Shown here piece after piece: positions 11,860 to 23,339 of a stretch of DNA of 64,000 nucleotides. The position numbers were made by a program, and so were the translations under genes. Source of the DNA: Liquidambar formosana (lineage: Eukaryota; Streptophyta; Magnoliopsida; Saxifragales; Altingiaceae); contig CM077832.1 of assembly GCA_039720395.1 (NCBI GenBank), positions 124,001 to 188,000 of the forward strand, given 5' to 3'. Within the stretch, counting starts at the first letter, position 1; each line of letters begins with the position of its first letter. The notes beneath the pieces were generated by a model. The model was not told the DNA's origin, made no database searches, and was given only the letters and a program-made list of their open reading frames with translations.

Positions 11860-14800
11860 TCATCCAACAGTAGGAGATCTCTGTACAGTAAAGACAGGAC
11901 CAGCACTCAAAGGGACAAGGCTCCAATAAGAACCCTGATTGTCAATACAACAGCTAAACCATTTCATTCTGTAAGAACCCACGGGAAAACTAGAAACATC
12001 AAGCATGCAAGTTGAGAACCCCTGCCCTCTCTTGTTTGGTTCAAAACATACACATGCATTCACAATTCCACCATCATTATTAGTATCCCTGCAACGCTTA
12101 CCATTAGTCTTTTTGGTGTAGTCCATCACATACTGCAATAGTTTTTCATTCAGATCTACCATATCATCATCTCCCAAGCTCGACAACCCAACCAAGTTTG
12201 CCCCTTGTTTTCTCCATTTGGTCTCGGTATCTGAAAAGATGTTTTACAATGAAGAATGCAGTACAACTTTGTCAGCCGAACTGTGAGATCTGGTGGCACA
12301 TTTTTCAATTGAAGACACAGATTTAGTGAAAGGTGGAAGCCCAGCGAGACAGATATATTATCTGGATTCCTGGTGTCAGTGTTGAAAGCAAAGAGCACTG
12401 CGCCAGCACAAGGCCTGAATTTTGATATTAGTTTCAAACATTAGAAAGATTTGTTGAAAGGAGAAACAGAATGACACTAGTGGAACAGGGGAAAGGGGGG
12501 AAGGAAGAAAATGAAAATGAATTAAATAACTACCAGGAACTTGATATTGTGGTTTAAAGTCCCGGATATTGGGGATTTAATAAATATCAATTGATCATCA
12601 TTACTACTGATTCTAAAATTATCACAGTAGATTGCTGAACCCATTGCCTGAGAAAGCACATTAAAAGGTAATTTGCTCCAAAAGTGATCAAAGCTAAGCT
12701 ACCACAATTTTTTTTTTTAATGATGAGGAAACCCTTCAGGCAAACCCCGGGTCCACCATATTGACTCACTAAAACAATACAAGTCTAGAGATTCCACCCA
12801 GACAGGTAAAGAAAAAAAAATCCATTTGAAAAACACATGTTTGAGATTCCAAGCACAATCAACACAGGTGACTAACCTTAGAATTTCTTGTCCATAGATC
12901 CTTCCTTGAATTGGCTAATCATTTGGGCATTTGGTGTACAATATATAAAAGTTGCGACTGCATTTTATGATTTTATCCACTAAAGCTCAAGCTAGCAGGA
13001 GAATGGCCACTATGCATATAGCGGCCACAATATTAATAGATAAAAAGAGCATTAGGTTTGGTCCCTTGCTCAATTTATAGATAAGAGTTACAATGACTAT
13101 ATATATATTTTGTGTGTGTGTGTGTGTACATATCTAGGTAGGAATCCTATAGACCCTTAGTGGGAGTATTTTTCATCATACCTCACTTGAAAGAAGTACT
13201 TGGGAGTCCGGAAAGGGATGCACATCCATTTCTTAATTATGTCCGACAAAAGTTGCAAACCGTCCTTGGCGACTCGGGATAGAATTTCCTCACTACGTAC
13301 TCTGTTTACCTCATTTTGCAAGCGAATAACCCCCGTAACAGCATAACTACAAACGCTCAAAATATATCTTGCTTCGCAACCAATGCTCATTATTTGATTT
13401 CTAGACAGCAAGTGAAAACTGGTATTGGGATGTCCACTAACCTTCAAAAGAAACCAGAGATTTGTAATGGTCTCATGATCTATATGCCACAACCGCCCAA
13501 CTAAATTTTGTACTAGCATTGCATGTGAAGAATTCCCCAAATTTTCTAAACCACAGCTAGGTAGGTTTTGAATAAAAAGAGCAAATCCAGTACTAAAGGC
13601 CAATAGTGAACAACTTAATGCAAGTGATGAAATGATTTTCAAACTTTTGCCATCCATGCCAATGAAACACGTGGAAATTAGATCAAATTCTTGTGCTAGC
13701 CTCTTCAACCTAAAAGATATTTGAGTAAGAGAATACAAGGAGTTGATTTGTTGATGAAGTTTCGGGCTATTAACCTTATCGCTACTCGCAACCTGTTCAC
13801 TGTTTGTAATGTTATCCTGGTTTAATGGAGAAGTCCCCAAGAGCTTTAGTATATCCAGCACAGTTTCTAAAACCTTAATCCTTATAGCCAGAAACCATCT
13901 TTGAAAGTAAAAGGCTTCACCCGAAGTGACAATGGTTTCTAATCTTTCCTGTGAAAAGGAAAGACTCTCATAAGCCCTAACAAGCTTTTCACAGCAGTCT
14001 GGCAAGTTGACATTCCCAGCAGCATCTTGAGTAGCTTCACATAAATCATCCCAGGAAGGTGTGATAAAGATCTTGTTTACCTCTAACCAATTAACTAAAG
14101 ACGAGCCTAGTTTGGGTAAAAATAGAAGTTGAATTTTTCTTTCAGAATGAGCTAATTGAGCCAAGAATTTTAACCAGCAGTAACAGGAATGAGATTGAAC
14201 CTTCGTCACTAGCTGCTCAAATATAAAACTAGCTGTCAACCATGCTCCCTGACATGCTGCATATTTTCCAGCTCTGTAAGCAGACCAATTATCATTTCCT
14301 GGCAACCTCTTGACTCCAGGCTCAACCAAGTTAACAAGAACAGACATGTCCAAATTTCTGTCAAGCTTGTAGCTTTCCTCATTCTCATTTTCTATGCTAT
14401 CCCACATTACATGAAAATGCAACAGAAGAGAATAAATTGTGTGTGTATACCAATCAAATACGCTGCATTGATGTACATGTTTGACCATAAGCTTCACTTT
14501 GTGAAGTACTTGCTTAGTAATGGCACCAGCTTCATTGAGAATTTCAAGGCATGCCACCAGAAATTTGTGTACATAAAACATAAGTTTGGATCTAATGGAT
14601 GTGCTCTTTTCTCCTTCGTACTCCAGAATCTCATTAACCAACTCTGGTTGTATTATGGCCATGACTCTGTCATGCATCATATTCACCATACTTTCCAGGG
14701 CAAAAATGCCCAGGTTCGGATGTTCTACAACCAGAAGAAGAAGAAGATTGAGCAATCTTTGACCTTCTCGCACCACTTCAGAGTCAGTCTGACAAAACTC

Positions 14801-17800
14801 CAGCACTTGTTTCACCAACAAGTTTATCTGAACTATGGCAAGTGAGATGACCCTTGATGGTAGAGAAGTGAAACTAACCTTTCCTGATTCCAATTCTGTT
14901 CTTTCCCTAAGCTTGCTTGATATATTTACTAGAACACTGATGGCTAAGAGTCTCTTCAACCTGATTGGAGACTGGGATGCATTTTCAACATTTGTTAACA
15001 GCTTAGAAAATTCAAGCATGTCCATGCAAGGCAGATTAGGTAGATTATATAAGAGGATCTGCAAAAAGCCCAATGTAAGTCAAAGATGTAATTTATTAAT
15101 TTAATTGTACATCACAAAACAACCATACAAGCTCAAAAATGACCTTATGCAAAATCAACAGAGCTTCGCATTGCAAGGCTGATGAAAATTTGGGCTCATC
15201 TAGCATGCTGAACAAAGTTGTGACTAAATGTGCAGTAACAGGGAAATCAGACACAACTCCCCATACAAGAATGAAGTGCACGCATCTTAATGCCATAGCT
15301 TGCATACGCAAGGTTGTTTCTTGAGTAAGAAACGTGTAAAGCAACTCTACCTGCATGCAGAAGAAATAATTATACTAAACAAATGAACACTCATTTAGGG
15401 TAAAGTAAACATAACTCTTGACGACTTGTTTGTATAGGCAAGCAAGTTGAGTGGTTCATCACTAAAACCAAACTAGCTTTAACCCCTTTTTTTAAATTTA
15501 AAAAATAAATAAATAAATAAAATTTACCTCTATTACAACCTTAAACTCTATGAGGTATCAATGGAACAAGTAACTCGATAAAATAAAAAATAATACCAAT
15601 AGGTATTCTGTTAAATCTGCCCACAGGCCCCACATGATAATTGCCATAGTTCATTGGTCTTCAGCTGGATGCTAAAGTAGGCAATCTAGATAATCAATTG
15701 AACCCAGATTCCCTCGCACCACTTAGAGAATGTCTCTTCCAACACCAGCCAAATATTTTATCATGTATTAATTTTATGTAAATGGTTTTTACTTCAAAGA
15801 ATATTTAATATCTTTTAACTACGTGGTAGAAGCCTCTGGACTGGACACTATCCACATTGAGAGGATATAAACAGGCAGTCCTCTAGGTCCAGCCAACTCA
15901 ACTAGAATAAGCATTACCATAGAAGATTGGACTACCTGTTCAGAAATCAGGAGCATTGATTTGCAAGCAATTTTTGAGAGTGAAATCAGCATCGCAACCG
16001 AAAAATCCTCCTCTGAAGAATCCAGTACCAGCTTTACACCTGCCTGCAATAAACTAATGGTGAGAGTCTAATCAACAAACCCATATAAAGGTAATGAAGT
16101 TTAAGTTAGTCATTAATCTTAGTCATCAGAGATAAAACATTATGAGTATGAATACCATTTGGATATGATGTAATCCTATATATTCCCTGCATCTACTTGT
16201 TTGATGTATATTCCATCAGACCACTAGTTGGATAGGCTCAATTGACCATATTTTTTTCCCACTATATCAGTAGTATACTCCTTAGAAATGAGCTTTATGT
16301 AATCTAGAGATTCTAAACATAAACTCCTGCACATGGGAATCCATTCCTGCTCTGTGTGAATCCCTTGTAGACCAAACAGCTAAAATGAAGTTTAGAAAAG
16401 AGACAAAATTGATTGCTTATAGAATTAATAAGCAGAGATCTCTCCTTGACTAAACAACTTCCCTCACTAACAAAGATTTTAATGCTGGTAGTCCAACATT
16501 CCCTAAAATCACACCAATTCATATTGCAGCAGTTTTCAAAGGTGGAAAGGTTTTTAGTTGACAAAATCAGAACATTATCCACAAGTGGGAAATGTGAAAC
16601 TCTGACATATTTTCCAAATGCCTACATATAAAAATATATAAATAAGCACACAAGTTTAATAATCAAGAACATATGTTATAAGAGTACATAAGTTCATTAC
16701 TGAGTGATCTAGTTACATGATAACATACATGAGCTCTTCACAACCCAATCTATATTATTGTTGGGAGTTTGTTGGGTCCTCCATGCTCGGTGTTGGGTCC
16801 TTTTTGTGGTTGGAGGTTACAAGAGGAGGAGACTTAACACCACTTTGTCTTTTGTGGGTAGTGTTGACTCCCTTAGCTCTTATTAGTTGTTTTGGGGTGT
16901 CTCCTTTCTTGTGGTTCTTTTTGTATAGTGAGCCATGTTGGTTATTTTCTCTTGTATATGTCTCATGTACGAGGTTTTCAGGCCCCTTCTTTTTATATCA
17001 ATACATACTTTACTTGATCAAAAAAAAAAAGATTAACGATCATTGCTAGAGATGAAAGAGCTCCTTCTCAAGACTCCATTTCTTTGGTTTGGGGCTGCAG
17101 ATGTTGGTCATAGAGTTCCCTTTTTGGAGTTTTTAGATAGTCGTTTGGGGGCTGGGGGGGTTGAACATAGCTTTTTTGTTCTTTTTTGTATACATCATGT
17201 GTACTGGCCTAAGGCCCTTTTTCTTTTCATATTAATAAATTCAAGAAAAAAAAAAAACTCATACCAAAGTGGGAATCTAGGACAACAACCTTTCATGCAA
17301 TTTTACCTACACATCTATATCTAGAGGTGACAAGGAAGAAGAAGAGATGCAGAACCTTGTAAGTTCTATATGCAAGTGAAGATGAGGACCCCGTTTTAGC
17401 AAAAGCTCGCACACCTGCTAACCTTACCGCCGGCAAAATTTTAGATGAAGTCACCATGTTAATCAGTATCTCTAAGACAACAGATGCAAAGTCATCTGAT
17501 AACTCACAAAAGCATCCTGCTGCAAATAAAGAAGCTTTTACCTGTAGAAACCAAATTGAAGATTTCAGATCAGATTCCTCTGAATTTTGTTTCGATAACT
17601 GATTAATTACACGATAAAGAATGGCAAAGCATAGAATGAGATAGCGGTTACAGTACTTAGAATAGCTCAAGCGTGTAAAGAATTACATTAAAAACCGCAA
17701 TGCCCATAACTGATAATATGATATCAAATTTTCCATGATAAAAGATGAGGTACTGATCGGTTGTCCATACATGGGTTCCTGACTATGTCACCCATGAGAA

Positions 17801-18768
17801 AATTCTATAAATCACCAATTAATTTTTACCAGAAACTTGCTTCCAAAACCCAAAAACACAAATGCATATATATATATATATATATATAGTGTATGACAAT
17901 AGTAACTGTCTGGGTATGTACTGTTATTCTTAAAGATCTAAAGAACCAATGTGAACCCACAGAGAGAGAGAGAGAGAAGGGGGAGAATAACAAGGATGAT
18001 TACAATGAAGAATCAATTGAGTTTCAGAAGTAACATTGATAATAGAAGACAACAGATACTAACCTCACCTCCAAAACATGAGAGGAAACCAAACTGGACA
18101 GTATCAAGTATCGTATATCAGGACTGTCTTTTGAGAAATGAGCCCAACAACCGAATAGAACCAAAGAAAATGCTCTCGATTCAACATCCCCGGAGTAAAA
18201 AACAAGCTTCACCCTTCTGAGCAGTTCTAAGTGGTTGTCTACCCTGAGTTTCGACAAAATCCCACTATATGGTCTACTTTTCTGGTTGTTACGGTGCCTC
18301 ACCTCAGATAAGAAAACCTTAACAACGGAGAGCCTGGTATGCTTGTCACCCAACCTAAAAGCATCCGCAAGCCGGAGGAGGATGGTGTTGGCAAACAGCC
18401 TATCCTCCCCTGGAATTAACCCATACATGTTATATGCAGCCATTGTAAGTTGGGGTTCAGCATTCCATTGTTCAAGTCTTGGCCCAATCTCTAGTATGGC
18501 TTCGACAGATCGACCTGAATAGATTGTAATGCATATATGATAAAAACTCTTCTCAGTACTAATAAACATACAAAGCTGTCAGAAATCTCTTCTCAACCAA
18601 ACCAACCAACAGCAAATTGATATTGCATTTGTTAAGTGGGAAAAAAATAAAATAAAATAAAATTGAAGGTTGAAAAAAGTTGAGCAACTGACCAGGCTTC
18701 TTGGAACGAAGGCCCTTCTCAAGCTCAATGCTCCATTCCATGGCGCAAGCTGCAGATATCCTCTCCAT
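11860..18768 (-). CDS. Integrator complex subunit 7-like ARM-repeat protein (EMB1895-like), frame broken near the C-terminus
   Basis: Seven minus-strand coding exons: 18768-18693, 18514-18069, 17541-17356, 16043-15936, 15350-15144, 15058-13182 and 12414-11860. They total 3455 bases, about 1151 codons, close to the length I recall for Arabidopsis EMB1895. The N-terminus MERISAACAMEWSIELEKGL, the helical ARM/HEAT-like body (NTILLRLADAF, LFAAGCFCELSDDFA, LCLQLKNV) and the C-terminal GQGFSTCMLDVSSFPVGSY all fit that family. Known for the family: Integrator binds RNA polymerase II and processes snRNA 3' ends, and the Arabidopsis gene is needed for embryo development. The total is one base short of a multiple of three. 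In the last exon the frame ending KGQTWLGCRAWEMMIW runs into a stop, and the conserved frame resumes as LVGLSSLGDDDMVDL within 12156-12195. Intron 3 (16044-17355) contains LINE remnants. Confidence 0.85.
16745..17029 (+). mobile_element. 5'-truncated LINE (L1-type) 3' end
   Basis: Within an intron of the INTS7-like gene and in the opposite orientation. It shows the usual plant L1 tail: TTTTTGTATA, CTCTTGTATATGTCTCATGTAC, GGCCCCTTCTTTTTATATC, then a poly-A run at about 17020-17029. Only the untranslated 3' end remains. The 5' limit is approximate. Confidence 0.6.
17041..17258 (+). mobile_element. Second 5'-truncated LINE (L1-type) 3' end
   Basis: Directly behind the first LINE tail. It has the same layout: TTTTTTGTATACATCATGTG, TGGCCTAAGGCCC, TTTTCATATTAATAAATTC and a 12-13 base poly-A run ending at about 17258. 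It is more diverged than the first copy. The border between the two is approximate. Confidence 0.5.
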
Positions 18769-20040
18769 CCAGCCCTCTTCTTACTGTCTCCAATCCTTAT
18801 TACCACCAGGAGAATAAACCCTAAACTCTCCTTTCTTTTTCAGTACCCAACAAAATTAAATAAAAGAAATCAACTCGGCTAACTGAGTTAACCTGAGTTT
18901 TCTATTTTATGTTCTTCGATCAAATTTTTTTCCCCCGTTTTCCATGCGACCAACATCACGAAATCTAATTCAAATAACCCAGATAGAACATGCCATAAAA
19001 AGCATGGATCAGCCAAAAAGAAATGTAAATAAAATTCATATCATATTCAAAATAAACTAAGGCAATGTTTAAATATCATTTCGGAAGTACTTTTATTTCT
19101 TTTGAAAGCAAAATTTGTTTGAATTTTGCTCCTAATTAAAAGGGGAAAAATGCTATTGGATTGTTTCACTTTCACGTTCAGATCAATCCCAAAAATCCGA
19201 ATTTGCCTGCTTTAATCATAAAACTCAACCACCAGTAGCTAAAACACATCATATTCAAAATAAACTAAGGCAATGTTTAAATATCATTTCGGAAGTACTT
19301 TTATTTTATTTCTTTTGAAAGCAAAATTTGTTTGATTTTTGCTCCTAATAAAAAGGGGGGAAATGTACTTTCAAAATTCTCAACTCCGAATCTCCGTCAT
19401 TCTACATATTATATCAATATATATATAAAAGTGATCACATCGACCGACCTGAACTTGATGCCGGTTCTGGGACACGGGGAGGGACCTGATGAAGATTGCG
19501 AGATATCTTGAAGGGTTGTTTTTGCGAAGATTGAGGAGGTCTGGTCTATGTATTACTGTCTTTTGATTTTCATATATCATAATATTGAACAAAAGTTTTT
19601 AATTTTTTATTGTTCAAACACATTGAGTGAGCGATCTCAAGTTCAAACTTATGAAGAAGCATGGATACTCATTTGTTCGATACTAGAGAAGCATTCAATG
19701 GTCTAAACAGTCAGACAGAGCAAGAGCCAAAGAGAGAGAGTAGCTTGAAAACCCAAAACCCATTCTCCAAAAACGGCAAAACCCTTACACCCAAACACTG
19801 AAACACTGGTAATCTACAGGAATAGAACACAGAGATAGGGATTAGCAAGAGGAAGAAAGAGAATGCGAGAAGAGTTGAGGAAAGCTGGAGTCTTGGAGAG
19901 AGGAATTGTACCTTCGACGACAATCGCAGTGATTAGGGCTCGTCGACAGAATCGGCAACTCCGGCCGTCGAGAGAGGCCGCGAAGGAGAGAGGGTGAGAG
20001 AAGCAAGGGTGAAGCTCCCTGTTTAGCGAGTGTGATCACG
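18769..20040 (-). promoter_or_regulatory. Upstream region of the INTS7-like gene with a possible noncoding first exon
   Basis: Immediately upstream of the ATG the minus strand has a TTTAGGGTTTATTCTCC-type leader. At 19912 a CT-rich minus-strand stretch ends in GTCGTCGAAG followed by GTACAATTCC, a plausible donor, so 19912 to about 20035 may be an alternative 5' UTR exon. The ORF there opens only with GTG, so I do not call it coding. A CACGTG G-box lies at 20037-20042. The middle holds a direct repeat (19039-19362). Confidence 0.35.
19039..19362. repeat. Direct repeat of about 115 bp, two copies, 208-bp period
   Basis: Copies at about 19039-19150 and 19247-19362 share ATCATATTCAAAATAAACT, GGCAATGTTTAAATATC and TTTCGGAAGTACTTTTAT. 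The second copy has a 5-bp TTTTA expansion and a few substitutions. It looks like a local segmental duplication. Confidence 0.85.
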
Positions 20041-22238
20041 TGAGAGTGGTCGAATACGCCACAAGAAGTATTTCAAAAAAATTTAAAAGCGCTAGTTATA
20101 AAACCACTTTCAAAAGCCCCATTCCGACCAGCCCTTTCGATGTAATTTTATTTTTGTTTTTTCTATTTTTTTTTTTTTTTACACCGAGCATAGTTTAGGC
20201 TCAATTTGGATATTGGAAAGTTGAATAAAAAGGAAAAGGAAAATATTTGAAATTATTTATAAAATATTCCCTTTCTTGAGCACTTTTTTATTATTTTTCT
20301 TTGCTCCCTCTTACTTCCAGAATAGAGATGGGAAGCCTAGGGTTGCTGAATCCAAATGTTATGAAAATAAAATAATAGCAGTAAGTTAAATAATGTTATG
20401 TGGGTGATTTATTTTTTTATTAGTAGAATAAAACAAAAAGATGAGGTATTGGCCCTGTTGTTGGGCGCTAGTGCCAATTAAGACAATATTTATATGTGTA
20501 TTGAAAACAAATAAACCAAAAAAAAAAAAGTTAAAGAATCATGTTGAACGAAGCAGCAGCACTTACAACATTAATGTTATGAGCTCGGCCGTCCAAGGCA
20601 ATGCAAGTCCTTTGGTACTATACTTAGCACTAATTTATACTAATAATCAAGCACACACATCAACAATACATTTTTTCAAGTTTCTTAAACCGCATGTGTG
20701 AATGTATAAGAGATAATTAAAGGAAAATAGGTTATGGTGGATTTTTTAAAATTGGTAAAATTATTAAATCGTCTCTCAAATTTATTAACTTGTAAGAATG
20801 TTTTAATATTTTTAGGTGCAATCCAACCATAAAAGAATTGATTTTATAGATAGTATAGATAATATGGATACTCTTTAACTTTGCAATACAACGTGCAACA
20901 TCTTTTTAATTCAAAAAGTGATAAAATTGATTGGCAATTTCTATCTTTAGCACGATTTATTCTACAACATTACCTCAAGAGTTTCTCTCCATAAAAAAAA
21001 GTCTACATCTGATTAGGATGAAATCGGGCTCCCAAAGAACAATACAAGGGTTTTTTTTATACTCCTACTTTAATCAGTTCTGCCTATAAACCATAGTTTC
21101 CAGGAAACCACCGTCTTTGCAATCCTGCAACTCAGGCAGGGAACTAAAGGTCAACCCAAACTCAACCCCATCGGCTGGAAACCTCTGCCTTGGGCCGCAT
21201 ACCTCAACCCAAACAAACCTCCAACCCGCCCTCAATTTTGTAAGCTCGGGTTCGGGTCGAGCGGGCTTACATACAATGGTAACCTCTGATTAATTAGTAC
21301 AAATAATGAAGGAATAGACATAAATTGGAATAAAAATATTCCGTCAAGAGTGTCTCCAATTATGTGGACGATGAATTCCAAATGGAATGCATTGCGCCTA
21401 GAATTCAAGTACATGGAGCTTTAAAAAGATGATCCAACCAAAAGGTTTCCTATTCCTACTACTCCTATGTATGAAAAAAAATACGGCACGTCAATAAAAG
21501 GGAGTTTTTACCTTTGTACCAATCAATTCCATTATTTTACAGCGAAATTTCCCCCCCGGTCTAAGTACCCTAACAAGCAACATTTCTTAACGGAAAGAAC
21601 CAATATCTTATCAACTCAATTAAAAAATTCTCTATAAATGAAGCATGTGGATCATGAGATGAAAAAATAAAAATAAAAATAAAAACAGAACATTTCTACA
21701 TTTCTGCACTTTCCGACGAGAGCGCACTGTTTTTGTATTTCCAAATCAAAATGCATCCTTTTTTTGTTTACCAGTCTATTACAATGAATAGTTTACAAAA
21801 AAGATATTGACGACGAGTGTTCAGAGTTAGAATTAGGGCCATGTTTGTTTGGTTGGAATGGAATGGATGGAATGGAATTTCATTCCAAACAACATGTTTG
21901 GATGAAGTAATTATATCGGAATGGAATCAAATAGTAATAGTGAATTATAATGATATTCATTCTACAATGTTTATTTCAATCTCATTTCATTCCAGACTAT
22001 TTTGAGCATGGAATCGGATTCCATTCCCACCCATTCCATTCCAATCAAACAAACATGGCCTAGGTATAATCTGATCCGAGCTATTCTAATATTAACCAGA
22101 TTTTTGGTGCCTTATGGGACCCACTTAATCAAGGGCTACAGAAACAGATCAGGCTTGGCCACTCGACTCAATTAGTAGTTCGAGTTCAAGCTCAAGCTCA
22201 AGCTTGTTTTTGTTTTATCAAGTAAACGTGATTGCTCA
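20041..22238. other. Intergenic region, mostly AT-rich, with one MITE
   Basis: No gene supported. It contains T-rich tracts (20160-20180), scattered A/T repeats and the foldback element at 21836-22060. Short ORFs are not conserved-looking. Confidence 0.6.
21836..22060. mobile_element. Foldback MITE (about 225 bp)
   Basis: The ends GGCCATGTTTGTTTGGTTGG and CCAATCAAACAAACATGGCC are inverted repeats. The match continues inward through repeated GGAATGGAATGG and its complement, so most of the element can form a hairpin. The flanks are TTA at the left and TAG at the right, so the target duplication is unclear (TA is shared). Confidence 0.75.
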
Positions 22239-22390
22239 TTAGCAGAATTGCTTCTTGTCCTTGCTACAGAAGGCTTCCAACACTGTCATATCATCCGATG
22301 AGCCAACACCAAGAACTGCTTCTTGATGCAAAAGCATTCGATCCCTCATGCATCTCCTAAAAGCACCTGCATTATATGGACCATCACAAG
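22239..22390 (-). CDS. Candidate 3'-terminal coding exon of an unidentified minus-strand gene or isoform
   Basis: A good acceptor (TTTTTGGTTGCAG) at 22391 opens a 152-base frame that encodes CDGPYNAGAFRRCMRDRM, then LLHQEAVLGVGSSDDMTVLE and AFCSKDKKQFC, and ends with TAA at 22239-22241. The composition looks like real protein. I do not recognise the family. The stretch 22990-23130 (minus) has a similar protein-like frame, LGFVILNDEYLVFGRR then SSSENLHYKWCSALSTR, and could be the preceding exon. Both lie just 3' of the RH41-like gene, so they could also belong to a longer 3' isoform. Confidence 0.35.
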
Positions 22391-23339
22391 CTGCAACCAA
22401 AAACAAAGTAAATGACTACTAAGAAGTAATGATGAAACAAAACACCAGACTGGACAAGCCTCATCTACTAACTCTAAATTTTTTTACAACAAACCGATTC
22501 ACAATTCTAATCAATGCTTACTACGATATTTCTCTGTAGTCTCCCCTACGGGACACACAGTTACGTGATGGGGTCTTTGCCATTTAATGCTCATCATGCT
22601 GAGGAACCATGACTCCATTTAATATTAAACAATGGACCAGGGCGGGGGGGAATGAAAACAGAGTCGATAGTGTCAGTAAAATCGGTACTTTCTACTATTG
22701 TTCTCATTATAATTCCCCTAAAAAAGTCTCTGCTTTTCAACACTTGTACATAATGAGGCTCCATTGGTTTTGATGGAAAAAAAAAATGAAGAAATGAAGT
22801 GCAACCATGCTGTTGTGTCAGTTATTGTAAAACTGTTGAGCCATGTCAAATAAATTGCATAACATCACCTAGACACAACTGGTTCATGCAGCCTATTTCC
22901 AACAAAGTGGCAACCCAAAAAATTAAAACTGAAAAGGGAACAGGGAGCCACTTGTCATCATTTTTCAATTAAAGAGTAAAATTCCTATCAAGATGGTACC
23001 TACGTGTTGAGAGAGCACTGCACCACTTGTAATGTAGATTCTCCGATGATGACCTTCTTCCAAACACTAAATATTCATCATTGAGGATTACAAAGCCAAG
23101 CATCTCTTCTCAGTTGCCATCATCCTCAAAAGTATTTAGAGAAAATGAGAGAACAGTGAGACTTGTGAATGACGTGGAGTTTTTATTGAACACTACATAA
23201 TTCAAATAATATGGGTACCCCCAGATTGGGTTTCCTCGGGTTTTTTTTTTCACAGTCAAATTGTTGCTTCACACTTTGCAAGAACTAATGCAAATCTGAA
23301 TAAGAATTTAGGCAGCAAACGAATGAAGCTCCAGAAACT

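Noticed and set aside
15819..15935. Extension of INTS7-like exon 4 to the stop at 15819
   Set aside because: The GT at 15935 joins cleanly to the exon at 15350 and restores family similarity; the extension does not.
19842..20039. ORF resembling a mitochondrial targeting peptide (ITLAKQGASPLLLSPSLLRG)
   Set aside because: It opens with GTG, not ATG, and no following exon was found; better explained as a noncoding 5' exon.
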